NCBI GenBank assembly: GCA_006384855.1
Contig: VCJN01001642.1
Coordinates: 53,610 to 117,609, forward strand
DNA length: 64,000 nt
Reading direction: 5' to 3'
DNA from: Tetraselmis striata
Taxonomy: Eukaryota > Chlorophyta > Chlorodendrophyceae > Chlorodendrales > Chlorodendraceae
Within the stretch, counting starts at the first letter, position 1. Each line of letters begins with the position of its first letter. The notes beneath the pieces were generated by a model. It was not told the DNA's origin. It saw only the letters and a program-made list of their open reading frames with translations, and ran no database searches. The position numbers and the translations under genes were made by a program. Shown one piece after another: positions 1-9,813 of the stretch.

Positions 1-697
1 CCCATCGTGCCGAGCGCGATCCTCTTCGATCTGGCAAACGGCGGCGACAAGGACTGGGGCGACGAAAAACCCCTATGGCGCGCTCGGGCGCCAGGCGGTG
101 CGCGCGGCCGCCCGCGATTTCGACCTGGGATCGGTGGGCGCCGGCACGGGCGCGACGACGGCGACCCTCAAGGGCGGGCTCGGCTCCGCCTCCCTGCGGC
201 TTGAAAACGGCGCGACGCTCGCAGCCCTCGTCGCGGTCAACGCGCTGGGCTCGGCCACCATGGGCGACACGCCGCATTTCTGGGCGGCCCCCTTCGAGCG
301 GAACGGGGAATTCGGCGCCCTCGGCCTGCCCTCCTCCGCAAGCGGGCGTTTCGACGTACCGCGCACCAAGCTCGACGGCCTCAAAGAGGGCGCCAACACC
401 ACCATCGCGATCGTCGCGACCGACCTGGCGATGACCAAGGCGGAGTTGCAGCGCCTCGCGGTGATGGCGCATGACGGCTTCGCCCGCGCGCTCTGGCCGG
501 CGCATACAGCGCTTGACGGCGATCTGGTCTTCGCGCTCTCCACCGCGCGCATCCCGCAAAGCGACCCGCTCGCGGACGGCATCGCCGCCGGGGCGGCGGC
601 GGCCTCCGTCATGAGCCGGGCGATTGCGCGCGGCGTTCATGCCGCCTCCCCCGCGCCGGGAGACAGGCTCCCGACCTGGGGCTCACGCTTCGGCTGA
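1..697 (+). CDS. S58 (DmpA-type) P1 family peptidase, 5'-partial, one frame break
   Basis: Homologues are N-terminal-nucleophile L-aminopeptidase/D-esterases that self-cleave at a Gly-Ser bond. The part present shows the family signature VGAGTGATTATLKGGLGSAS (about 139-198), with the self-cleavage Gly-Ser near the end of it. The upstream part, SAILFDLANGGDKDWGD, lies in another frame. The frames join at the run of five A at about 65-69, where one A is surplus. The start of the gene lies outside the window. The protein ends in GSRFG and stops at 695-697. A sequencing error is likelier than a real pseudogene because both halves are well conserved. The convergent oxidoreductase gene begins 12 bases downstream. 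Confidence 0.8.
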   Translation, partial: PSCRARSSSIWQTAATRTGATKNPYGALGRQAVRAAARDFDLGSVGAGTGATTATLKGGLGSASLRLENGATLAALVAVNALGSATMGDTPHFWAAPFERNGEFGALGLPSSASGRFDVPRTKLDGLKEGANTTIAIVATDLAMTKAELQRLAVMAHDGFARALWPAHTALDGDLVFALSTARIPQSDPLADGIAAGAAAASVMSRAIARGVHAASPAPGDRLPTWGSRFG

Positions 698-709
698 ACC
701 CGACAGCGC

Positions 710-3700
710 CTATTCCGCCGCTTCCATCGCGGGGCCTTCCGGCCTGTTCGCCCCGAGCCGGGCCAGCAGCTGCTCGCGCTTCGCTGCCGCCTTGCGCAGG
801 TTCGCCTCCTTGACCGGTCCGAAGCCGCGCACCAGATCCGGCACCCGCGCGATCTCGACCAACAGGCCGTAGTCGGCCTCCCCGACCCGTGCCGCGATCC
901 GCTCGAGATCCGCCAGGTAGCTTGCGACGAGCGCGCGCTCGGCCTTGCGTTCCGCCGTCCGTCCGAAGATGTCGAACACCCCGCCGCGCAGGCGCTTCAG
1001 CCGGGAAAGCAGGCCGAAGGCCGTGAAGATCCACGGCCCGAAGGCGATCTTCTTCGGCCGTCCGGTCTTGGGGTCGGCCTCGCGGGAGATCAGCGGCGGC
1101 GCCAGCATGACCTTCAGCTTGCGCGGATCGGCGAATTGCGTCTCTAGCTTTGCCTTGAACGCGGGATCGGAATAAAGCCGCGCCACCTCGTATTCGTCCT
1201 TGTAGGCCATGACCTTGTAGAGCATGTCCGCAGCCGTGCGGGTCAGGCGCATGGTGCCGCCCCCCCTTGCCTCGTCCGCCGCGCGCACCGTGTCGATGGC
1301 AGCGAGGAAGGTCCGCGCATAGGCCTCGTCCTGATAGGCGGTCAATTCGCGTGCGAGGAAGGCGATCCGGTCGCAGAGATCCATATCCTCAGCCCTGGCG
1401 TCCGCATCCGGCGACGGCAGCGCGGCGAGCAGCGCCTCCGGCGTTTCGGCCAAACGCGCCCGGCGCGGAAGGCTGCAAGGTTCTTGTCGACCGCCGCGCC
1501 GTTCAGCCGGATCGCGGCTTCCAGCGCATCGGTGGCAAGCGGCAGGCGGCCGGCCTGATGCGCCATGCCAACCAGCATCATGTTGGCGAAGATCGCATCC
1601 CCCAGGACCGCTTCGGCCACGCCGGCAACGTCATGCGCATGAAACAGCGGGCAGGCCTCCTCCAGCGTCTTGCGCATGCGCGCCTCGTCGAAGGAGAGCG
1701 TCTGCTTCATGACGAATTCGGCCGTCGGCGCGACCCGCGAGTTGGCGAAGCCGGCGGTCTTCTGGCGATCGATCAGCGCGAGCTGCTCGGCGTTGGTCGC
1801 AACCACCATGTCGGAGGCGATCAGCACGTCGAGGCTGGCGGTGGGGATACGCGGGCCCTCGATGGTGCTGTCGGCTCGCGCGAAGCGGATGTGCGAGGTC
1901 ACCGGTCCGCCCTTTTGCGCAAGACCGGTCATGTCGAGGGTCGAGGCCTGCTTGCCGTCCACATGGGCGGCCATGGCAAGCACGGCGGCGGTGGTCGTGA
2001 CGCCCGCGCCGCCGATGCCGCCGATCAGCACATTGAGCGTTGTCTCAAGACCCGCGACCGGTGCGGGCGCCAGCCCGGCGACCAGCGCGTCGATATCGAT
2101 GCCCTGCCCGTCCGCCTTGCGCAGCTCCGCGCCTTCCACGAAGACGAAGGAGGGGCAGAAGCCCTTCACGCAGGAGAAGTCCTTGTTGCAGGACGACTGG
2201 TTGATGCGCCGCTTTTCGCCGAAGGAGGTGGGAAGCGGTTCCACCGACAGGCAGTTGGACTGTACCGAACAATCGCCGCAGCCCTCGCAGACGCGGTCGT
2301 TGATGAAGAGACGGCGATCCGGATCGGGGAAGGATCCGCGCTTGCGCCGGCGGCGTTTTTCCGCGGCACAGGTCTGGTCGAAGATCAGCGCGGTCACGCC
2401 CGAAATCGCCTGAAGTTCGGTCTGGACCTCCATCAGGTCGTCGCGGTGGCGCACGTCGGTTCCCGGCGCGAGATCGGACCGCCCGAGATAGGCGTCCGGC
2501 TCCTCGCTGACGACGACGACCCGTTCGACGCCCTCCGCCTCGAGCTGGCGGGTGATCTGCGGAACGGTGAGCGTGCCGTCATGCGGCTGACCGCCGGTCA
2601 TGGCGACCGCATCATTGAACAGGATCTTGTAGGTGATCGACACCTTCGAGGCGACGGCCTGGCGGATCGCCAGGATCGCGGAGTGAAAGTAAGTGCCGTC
2701 GCCGACATTGGCGAAGACATGAGTGTCCTTGGCAAAGGGCGATTGCCCAACCCAGAGCACGCCCTCGCCGCCCATGGCGATCTGGCCGTCGGTGGTCCGG
2801 CCAGCGACCTCCGTCATGGCGTGGCAGCCGATGCCCGGCAATGCCCTGGCGCCCTCCGGCACGACGGTGGAGGTGGAATGCGGACAGCCGGAGCAGAAAT
2901 AGGGAACCCGCGCGGCGCGTTCCGCATGGCCCTGCGACCACATCACCTGCCGGTTCATCCGGTCGGCAACAGCGCGCATCTCCTCGCTGACGAGGTCTGA
3001 GGGCAGATAACTGAGCAGCGCGGGAATGATTTCGGCAACCGCCAGTTCCAGCACGTCGGAGAGAAGCGGCGCACCGTCGGGCGTGCGCTTGCCCCAGATC
3101 TGCGGACGCATCCGCTCCGGCCAGCCGTAGGCGATTTCCTTGATCTGCGGTTCCAGGAAGGCGCGCTTGTGCTCCACCACCAGAAGCCGCTCCAGCCCCC
3201 GCGCGAAATCGGCGATCCCCTGCGGCTCCAGCGGCCAGGGCATCGCCACCTTGTAGATCGCAAGACCGATGTCGCGGGCCCGGGCCTCGTCGATGCCGAT
3301 CATGTCGAAGGCCTGGCGCAGGTCGCGATAGGCCTTGCCGGTGGCAACGATGCCGATGCGCGGCTTGTTGGCGCCGAAGGCGACCCGGTCCAGTCCGTTC
3401 GCCCGCACATAGGCCTGGGCGGCGGGAACGCGGATGTCGCGCAGAAGCCGTTCGGTCTCCAGCCGGTTGCCGAGCAGCAGCACACGGTTCAGGTCTTCAT
3501 CCGCACGCGGATCCTGCGACTTCGGCAAGACAAAGGTCAGACGGCGCGGGTCGACGGAAATCGTCGCCGAGGCGTCCATCGTGTCGGCCAGACAGATCAT
3601 CGCGCTCCACAGCCCGGAAAACCGCGACATGGCGATGCCGTGCAAGCCGAAGTCCAGCACTTCCTGAATGTCGGACGGGTTGAGCACCGGCATTTCGACG

Positions 3701-4204
3701 TGTTCGAAGAAGAACTCCGACTGCGCCGGCAGGATCGAGGACTTGGCGAGATGATCGTCGCCGGCAAGCGCGAGAACCCCGCCATGCACGGCCGCGCCGC
3801 TGGCGTTGGCCTGACGCAGGACGTCGCCGGCGCGGTCGACGCCGGGCGCCTTGCCGTACCAGATGCCGAAGACACCGTCGTAATCGCTGCCCTTGCCGTG
3901 CTGGCCGACCTTCTGCGTGCCCCAGACCGCGGTCGCGCCGAGCTCCTCGTTCACGCCCGGCTTGAAGACGATGTTCGACGTCTGCGTATGACGCCGGGCG
4001 CGCACCAGTTCGGTGTCGTAGCCGGCGAGCGGCGAGCCGCGATAGCCGGAAATGAAGCCTCCCGTCTTCAGCCCGGCCTCCGCGTCGAGGCGGGCCTGAT
4101 CGAGCGGCAGCCCGCACCAGCGCCTGGATGCCGGTCAGATACACCTGGCCGCGCGTGGAGACATATTTGTCGTCGAGGGAAACGGTTCTGGCGATAACGT
4201 TCAT
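710..4204 (-). CDS. Indolepyruvate:ferredoxin oxidoreductase, fused alpha/beta form, two frame breaks
   Basis: This thiamine-pyrophosphate and iron-sulfur enzyme oxidatively decarboxylates aryl pyruvates to aryl-acyl-CoA, reducing ferredoxin, in aromatic amino acid breakdown. The start is MNVIARTVSLDD at 4204. The TPP domain follows, then a cysteine cluster (CEGCGDC and CNKDFSCVKGFCP, about 2160-2290), then the gamma-type domain (GGIGGAGVTTTAAVLAMAAH). The length of 1165 codons is normal for the fused alphaproteobacterial enzyme. The frame breaks at 4111-4113 (one base too many) and at 1452-1454 (one base too few); correcting both restores one continuous protein. It is divergent from an Lrp-type regulator that probably controls it. 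Confidence 0.9.
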
Positions 4205-4361
4205 GGGACGGCCTCCTCATCCGTCGGGCGCGGGCCGGATGTCGGCCGCACGCGCCCCGGTGTTCACATGCCGTCCAATATCGTCCTTTTGGCAGTCCAA
4301 TTCTGTGCTAACCTGCCGGAAACTTCCGCAATAATGGCAATATTGTTCCCCAAAGGGTGAT
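4205..4361. promoter_or_regulatory. Divergent promoter region between oxidoreductase and Lrp genes
   Basis: This 157-base gap separates two divergent genes and must hold both promoters. It is more AT-rich than its surroundings. It contains the related elements GCAATAATGG and GCAATATTG at about 4328-4346, which could be regulator contacts. AAAGGGTGAT directly before the Lrp ATG gives a weak ribosome binding site. No clear sigma-70 hexamer pair was identified. Confidence 0.4.
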
Positions 4362-4841
4362 ATGAGCGAAAAAAGTCTTCTCGATCCGTCGGATATCCGG
4401 GTCCTGCAAATTCTCCAGCGCGACGCGTCGCTGTCGATCGCCGAAATCGCGCGCGAAGCCGGCATGAGCCAGACGCCCTGCTGGCGGCGCATCAAGAAGC
4501 TGAAGGAAAACGGCATCATCCGCCAGGTGGTGGCGGTGGTCGACCGCGAGGCGGTGGGCCTCGGCTTCGTCGCCTATGCCTTCGTCAAGCTGGGCGTGCC
4601 GAGCCGCGACAACATGGAGACCTTCGACAAGCTGGTCGACCGCTGGCCGGAAGTCGTGATCTGCGAGAGAATCACCGGCGCGGTCGACTATCTGATCAAG
4701 GTGGTCGCCACCGACATCAAGGCCTATGACGACTTTCTGCGGCTGAAGCTCCTGGACAACACGCTGGTCTCCGACGTGCAGTCCCGCATCGTGGTGCATA
4801 CCGTCAAGCACACGGTCGCCCTGCCGATTCGCGAGACCTGA
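4362..4841 (+). CDS. Lrp/AsnC family transcriptional regulator
   Basis: Feast/famine DNA-binding regulator of 159 residues, the usual length. An N-terminal winged helix-turn-helix is visible (SDIRVLQILQRDASLSIAEI, then AREAGMSQTPCWRRIKKL). A C-terminal RAM-type effector and oligomerisation domain follows (from about residue 70, ITGAVDYLIKVVATDIKAYD). It is divergent from the indolepyruvate oxidoreductase with 157 bases between. Lrp proteins commonly control the adjacent divergent amino acid catabolic gene, so regulation of that enzyme by an aromatic amino or keto acid is a reasonable inference. The ligand cannot be read from sequence. Confidence 0.92.
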   Translation: MSEKSLLDPSDIRVLQILQRDASLSIAEIAREAGMSQTPCWRRIKKLKENGIIRQVVAVVDREAVGLGFVAYAFVKLGVPSRDNMETFDKLVDRWPEVVICERITGAVDYLIKVVATDIKAYDDFLRLKLLDNTLVSDVQSRIVVHTVKHTVALPIRET

Positions 4842-5137
4842 CGCCGGGTGCCGGGCGGATCCCGACCCGACGGTGCATCTGCAGGCGGCTGACGCCTGAC
4901 GCAAGCGGGGACTGAGCCGCGCCGGCACCGATCCGCGCGGCGCGCAGCGACAAGTGGGACGGCCCAGCCTTCCGGCTCGCTTTCGCGAGGCTGACGCGCC
5001 ATGTCTTCGCGCATGACGCTTGGCTCGGCCCGCACGCATTGCTTTCTGCGCTCACCGTTCGGCACGGCCTGACGCATTGCATGGCTTCCAGCCGCCCGTT
5101 TCACCGTCATGTCGGGAGCGGTTCATTCCGCCCCCGG
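4842..5137. other. Convergent intergenic region, nothing recognised
   Basis: About 296 bases lie between the ends of two convergent genes. The region is GC-rich, with short open frames on both strands that show no recognisable protein. No U-tract terminator was found. Confidence 0.4.
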
Positions 5138-7854
5138 CTACGGCGTCGCCGGCGCGGCCGTCACCGGCAAGGTGACCTCGGCGATGGCGTCGTCGTCGGG
5201 CGCGGAGCGGACGGAGAAGCCGAGCGCCTGACACATGGCCAGCATCGTCGTGTTCTCCTTCAGCACCTCGCCCTTGATGGTCTCGATGCCGTCGGCCGCC
5301 GCATAGTCGATGATCAACTGCATCAAGGCCCAGCCGAGCCCGATCCCCTTGAGGCGCGACTGCACCAGGATGGCGTATTCGCCGCTGCGGTGGTCGGGAT
5401 CCGCATGCAGCCGCACCACGCCGAGGATCTTCCCGGTCTCGGGATCGGTCGCGGCGAAGGCCATGGCGCGCGAATAATCGAGCTGGACGAGACGCGCCAT
5501 GAAGGCGTGATTGAACTCCTTGACCGGCGCAAAGAAGCGCAAACGCAGGTCTTCCGGCGACACGGTCTCGAAAAACGCGCGGTAGCGGTCCTCGTCCTCC
5601 GGGCGCACCGGCGCAACCCGCACCGTGGACCCGTCCTTCAGCTCCAGCGTGCGCTCCCACTCCTTGGGATAGGGCGCGATGGCGAGCCGCGACGTGCCTC
5701 GCCGGCCCGCATGGGTCGCCGGTTCGGCCACCGCGATGCGGGCATCGAGGGCGCAGACCCCGAAGCGGTCCGCCACCAGCGGGTTGATGTCGAGCTCGAG
5801 GATTTCCGGAAGGTCGACGGCGATCTGCGCGAGCTTCACCAGCGTCAGCGCGATGGCGTCCATATCGGCGGCCGGAAGATTGCGGAATCCGGAAAGCAGC
5901 CGGCTCACCCGCGTCTGGCGGATCAGCGCCTGGGCGAGATTGAGATCGAGCGGCGGCAGCGCCAGCGCCACGTCGCCGATGATCTCCACTCCCGTGCCGC
6001 CATGTCCGAAGACAAGAACGGAGCCGAAGGTCGGATCGTCGGCGAGCCCAGCGAAGAGCTCCTGCCCCTGCGCCCGCGTCAGCATCGGCTGCAGCGCGAA
6101 GCCGGAAATCTCCGCGTGGGGATGGTCGCGCCGCACCCGCTCGCCGAGCGCCCGGGCCGCGTCTTCCACCGCCTCGCGGGTGGCAAGGTCAAGAAGCACG
6201 CCGCCGAAATCCGACTTGAACGGCAGGTCGGGCGACACCAGTTTGAGCGCCACCCGCGTGCCCTCGCCCAGGATCGCGTCGGCGATCCGTCCGGCCTCCT
6301 GCGGGTCGGCAGCCAGCCGCGTCGGCACCTGCCGGATGCCATAGGCATCGAGCACGATAGAAATCTCTTCCGGCGTGAGCCAGCTGCGCGACTGGTCGAG
6401 CGCGGCGCGCACCACGGCGCGGGCGGTGTCGACATCGGGCGAGAAATCCGCAGGCAGGCTGGGCGGGGCCGCCATCAGCATCTCGCGACCTTCCGCGTAG
6501 CGCACCAGATGCATGAAGGCGCGCACCGCATCGAAGGCGCTGGCATGGGTGGGAACGCGGGCGGCATCCAGCGCCTGGCGGGGAAGCGGCGCACCGGCGG
6601 CAAGGGCGACCAGCAACGGCTTCTTGCGGCCATAGCCATGGGCGTGACCGCGCGCGCCATGGGCATGCGCAAGCGCCTCGGCGATGACGGCGACCGGCGA
6701 GAAGGCCGACGGCGCGACAACCGCGAGCACCGCGTCGACGGCCTTGTCGTCGAGCAGGGTCGAACCGCCCGCGCATAGGCCTCCGCCGGCGCCGTCTCAT
6801 GCAGGGTCAGCGGGTTGACGTGGGCCACGCCGGGCCGTTGCAGGCCCTCCAGCGCCGCCTGGGTGTCGGGACCGGGCCGCGCCAGCGTGCCGCCCTGGCG
6901 TTGCAACTGGTCGCGGCGATCATCGACAGGCTGCCCCCGGTGGCGACGATGGCGAGGCGCCGGCCGTTCACCGGCTTGACCCGGGTCACGGTCTCGGCCG
7001 CCTCGAACATTTCGTCGATGTCGTCGATCCGCAGAACGCCGGCGCGCGCGAGCGCTGCATCGAACACGGCGTCGGGCGCGACGATGCGACCGGCATGGGT
7101 CCTTCCCTCGCCCCGGACCTCGCGACTTGCCCCGGAGCGCAGCACGATCACAGGCTTGGAGCGGGCCGCGGCGCGGGCGGCGGAGAGGAACTTGCGCGGA
7201 TTGGCGATGGTCTCCAGATGCACCAGGATCGCGCGCGTCTTGTAGTCGAGGGCAAACCAGTCGAGCAGGTCGGACACGTCGATATCGGTGCGCTGGCCAA
7301 GCGACACGGCGCCGGAAAAACCGATCCGGTTGGAGGCCGCCCAGGACAGCGTGGCATTCACGATCGTGCCGGAGCGGGCGATGAAGGCAAGGTCGCCGCC
7401 CTGCGCATCGGTGGCGCCCAGATGCGCGGCCACATTCGCGCCGGGCGCGGCAATGCCGAGACTTCCGGGGCCGAGCAGGCGCAGCGTGTTGGGACGGGCG
7501 GCGGCGAGCGCCGCGCGCACGTCCTCGTCGCTCCAGCGGTCGTAGCCGCCGGCAAGCGCGACCGCGGCGCGCGTGCCCGCGGCGCCGGCCGTGCGGATGA
7601 TCTCGGCCGCATCACTGGCCTGGCCGACGTAGAGCAAAAGGTCGGGCGCGCGGTCGAGATCCTCGATGCGTCGTTTGGTGGCGAAAGGCCGCCGGCGCCT
7701 CCTTGCCGCATCCGACAAGCGTCATCGGCCCCTTGAAGCCGCTGTCGGCCAGACGGTTGAGCAGAAGGTCGAGCGCCTCGTCGCCAAACCGGTTGGGTCC
7801 GACGACCGCCAGCGACGCGGGGCGAAACAGGCCTTCGAGATTGCGAATGGTCAC
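5138..7854 (-). CDS. Pat-like protein: ADP-forming acyl-CoA synthetase fused to GNAT acetyltransferase, three frame breaks
   Basis: The architecture matches Pat/PatZ protein lysine acetyltransferases, which have a CoA-binding acetate-CoA-ligase-like part of about 700 residues and a C-terminal GNAT domain of about 200; the corrected length is 905 residues. The CoA-binding fold starts with MTIRNLEGLFRPASLAVVGP. A GRTHAG segment sits where ADP-forming synthetases carry their phospho-histidine. The ATP-grasp part begins near SWLTPEEISIVLDAYGI. The GNAT part covers TVRVAPVRPEDEDRYRAFFE to VQSRLKGIGLGWALMQLII, an acetyl-CoA loop. Frames break at 7684-7686 (extra base), about 6911 and about 6763 (one missing base each). 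Proposed role: acetylating metabolic enzymes such as acetyl-CoA synthetase. A plain acyl-CoA synthetase is the alternative. Confidence 0.85.
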
Positions 7855-7954
7855 GGGAACGATCCTTCACCCGTCAATGCGCGATGCAGTGACGTTGCGC
7901 CGACGATCTGTCGCCGGTTCCCCGGCAACGCCTCCCGTTCGATACCTGGTTCAA

Positions 7955-8010
7955 AAACACAAAAGGTCCATGGCACCGCCGCGTCGCGCAGTCGCGGCGG
8001 CGGTGCCATG
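7955..8010 (-). terminator. Rho-independent terminator of the stress-protein gene
   Basis: Perfect 14-base arms, CATGGCACCGCCGC at 7969-7982 and GCGGCGGTGCCATG at 7997-8010, enclose a 14-base loop. Read on the minus strand, the hairpin is followed by a T-rich stretch (CCTTTTGTGTTTTTG). It lies 50 bases past the stop of the universal stress protein gene. Confidence 0.7.
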
Positions 8011-8059
8011 CAGGCCTGCAAAGGCTCCCCCCGCTACAGGCCCGGTCTAAGGGGCGCGC

Positions 8060-8887
8060 TCAATGCGCCATCATCACCGGCACGGTCATCGACGCAAGAA
8101 TGTCGCGCGTCGCGCCGCCGAACAGGAACTCGCGCATGCGCGAATGGCCGTAGCCGCCCATGGCGACCATGTCGATGTTGTTGTCCGACACGTAGTTCAG
8201 GATCGCATCCGCGACACCGGAGGTCGGCCGCGGCACCACGTCGATCGTGACGTTGAGACCGTGGCGGGCCAGATAGGTGGCGATGTCGGCGCCCGGCTCC
8301 CCGGAGGTGCGACGCCCGGTCTCCACGATCATCACGGTGACCTTTTCCGCCATCTGCAGCAGCGGCAGGGCGGCATGCACCGCACGCGACGCGGTCGGGC
8401 TGCCGTCCCAGGCGACCATGACATTCTTCAGCGGCAGCGTGCTGCCGATATAGGGCACCACCAGCACCGGAACGCCGGCCTCGAACAGGACGGATTCAAT
8501 CAGCATCTCGCGCATGGGCTCCGGATCGTCCGGATTTTCCTGGCCGATCATGACGAGATCGGTCAGCCGGCAATGCGCCAGAAGCGTCTCCGTCGATCCG
8601 CCGGTGATGATTTCCGCGGTGCGGATCTCGGCGGTGACGCCGGCCTTGCGGGCCAGTTCGTTGAAGGTGTCGCCGGCTTCCTTTGCCGCCTTCAGCGCCT
8701 GGTTGCGGGCGATTTCCACATAGTCGGGCGGCATCGGCGCGGCAATGAAGCCCGGCACGACCGGCTCGAAGGCAACCGTCAGTCCCGTCACATGCGCTCC
8801 CGTGCGCGCGGCGAGATCCAAAGCGACCTGCGCGGTCTTCTGCTTGCCATTGAGATCGACAAGCGTGGTGATGTCCTTGATTGCCAT
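8060..8887 (-). CDS. Universal stress protein, UspA family, tandem domain
   Basis: This 275-residue cytoplasmic protein has two Usp folds. The N-terminal copy starts MAIKDITTLVDLNGKQKT and is degenerate. The C-terminal copy begins near NVMVAWDGSPTASRAV and ends in the nucleotide-binding loop GGYGHSRMREFLFGGATRDI. That loop matches the ATP-binding pattern of Usp proteins, so the second domain probably binds ATP. Tandem Usp proteins typically act in survival under starvation or oxidative stress. The gene is monocistronic: a terminator follows, and the gap upstream holds its promoter. Confidence 0.92.
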   Translation of the reverse strand: MAIKDITTLVDLNGKQKTAQVALDLAARTGAHVTGLTVAFEPVVPGFIAAPMPPDYVEIARNQALKAAKEAGDTFNELARKAGVTAEIRTAEIITGGSTETLLAHCRLTDLVMIGQENPDDPEPMREMLIESVLFEAGVPVLVVPYIGSTLPLKNVMVAWDGSPTASRAVHAALPLLQMAEKVTVMIVETGRRTSGEPGADIATYLARHGLNVTIDVVPRPTSGVADAILNYVSDNNIDMVAMGGYGHSRMREFLFGGATRDILASMTVPVMMAH

Positions 8888-9203
8888 GTGGAATTCCCTC
8901 CGTTCCGTGGGCAGGAAAGCACGTTAGCGAGTGCCCCGCCTTTTCGCAACAGAGCCTAAGCCGGCGCGATCCTTTCCTCCTTGACCGGGATCAATTGCAG
9001 ATGATTTCCGAATGAATTTCCAACGACTTTATCCACACCGCGGGAGCGCGCGTTACGCAATCGCCTGCCTCGCGGATCAAGTGTAAATCTTCGATCATTT
9101 TATTCGATTCATGAAAATCCACGAGCCACAGCGGACGTAAACAGGTTCGAAAGCGACATGAAAGTCTAGATCGCTGGACATCTAAATACAATTGGAGGCA
9201 AGT
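8888..9203. promoter_or_regulatory. Divergent intergenic region of usp and fasciclin genes
   Basis: This 316-base gap holds the promoters of two divergent genes. The right half is AT-rich (9080-9190), as expected for the fasciclin promoter. GGAGG at 9194-9198 is a strong ribosome binding site and fixes the fasciclin start at the ATG of 9204 rather than the upstream TTG at 9192. Confidence 0.5.
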
Positions 9204-9692
9204 ATGCGTAAAACGGCAATCGGAATTGCAGCAGCGACGTTCTTTGCACTTGGCAGCGTGGCAAATGCCGCGAATATCGTGGAAACGGCCAAGAGCGCCG
9301 GATCGTTCAACACGCTGCTCGCGGCGGCCGAGGCGGCGGGCCTCGTCGAGGCGCTGAGCGCGCCCGGCCCGCTGACGGTCTTCGCCCCGACGGATGAAGC
9401 ATTCGCCGCCCTTCCCGAGGGCACCGTCGAGAACCTGCTGAAGCCGGAAAACAAGGACCAGCTTGCCGCGATCCTGACCTACCACGTCGTCGGTCAGAAG
9501 ATCATGTCGGGCGATATCCCGGATGCGACCACCGAGGTCGAGACGCTGAGCTCCGGCGATGACAAGACCATCACCGTCGTGAAGTCCTCCACCGGCGTGA
9601 CGGTCGACGGCGCCACGGTCGTGACCGCCGACATCGAGGCGGACAACGGCGTGATCCATGTGATCGACAAGGTCATCCTGCCGTCGAACTGA
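9204..9692 (+). CDS. Secreted fasciclin (FAS1) domain protein
   Basis: This 162-residue protein has a clear signal peptide (MRKTAIGIAAATFFALGS, cleavage near VANA-AN) and one FAS1 domain. The H1 region reads SFNTLLAAAEAAGLVEAL followed by LTVFAPTDEAFAALPEGTV. The H2 region ends in DNGVIHVIDKVILPSN. Single FAS1 proteins are exported and thought to act in adhesion or cell-surface interactions. GGAGG five bases before the ATG at 9204 sets the start. A terminator follows the stop, so it is probably transcribed alone. Confidence 0.93.
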   Translation: MRKTAIGIAAATFFALGSVANAANIVETAKSAGSFNTLLAAAEAAGLVEALSAPGPLTVFAPTDEAFAALPEGTVENLLKPENKDQLAAILTYHVVGQKIMSGDIPDATTEVETLSSGDDKTITVVKSSTGVTVDGATVVTADIEADNGVIHVIDKVILPSN

Positions 9693-9737
9693 CGTGACTG
9701 ACGTCGCCGCGCTTCCGTGTCAGGCGCGACGAGAAGA

Positions 9738-9765
9738 GGGGTCGGATCGTTCCGGCCCCTTTTTC
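9738..9765. terminator. Terminator between convergent fasciclin and radical SAM genes
   Basis: GGGGTCGGA (9738-9746) pairs with TCCGGCCCC (9751-9759) with one G-T wobble and a four-base loop, followed by six T. The position suits the fasciclin gene. Confidence 0.75.
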
Positions 9766-9813
9766 ATGCCGGCCGACGGACGCGGACCTCCGACGTTCAG
9801 CGCGCGTCCGGCC

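Noticed and set aside
1267-3000. 577-residue open frame antisense to the indolepyruvate oxidoreductase
   Set aside because: Lies fully inside the conserved minus-strand gene and is of shadow composition.
9192-9203. Upstream TTG start of the fasciclin gene
   Set aside because: GGAGG is correctly spaced for the ATG at 9204, and the signal peptide begins there.
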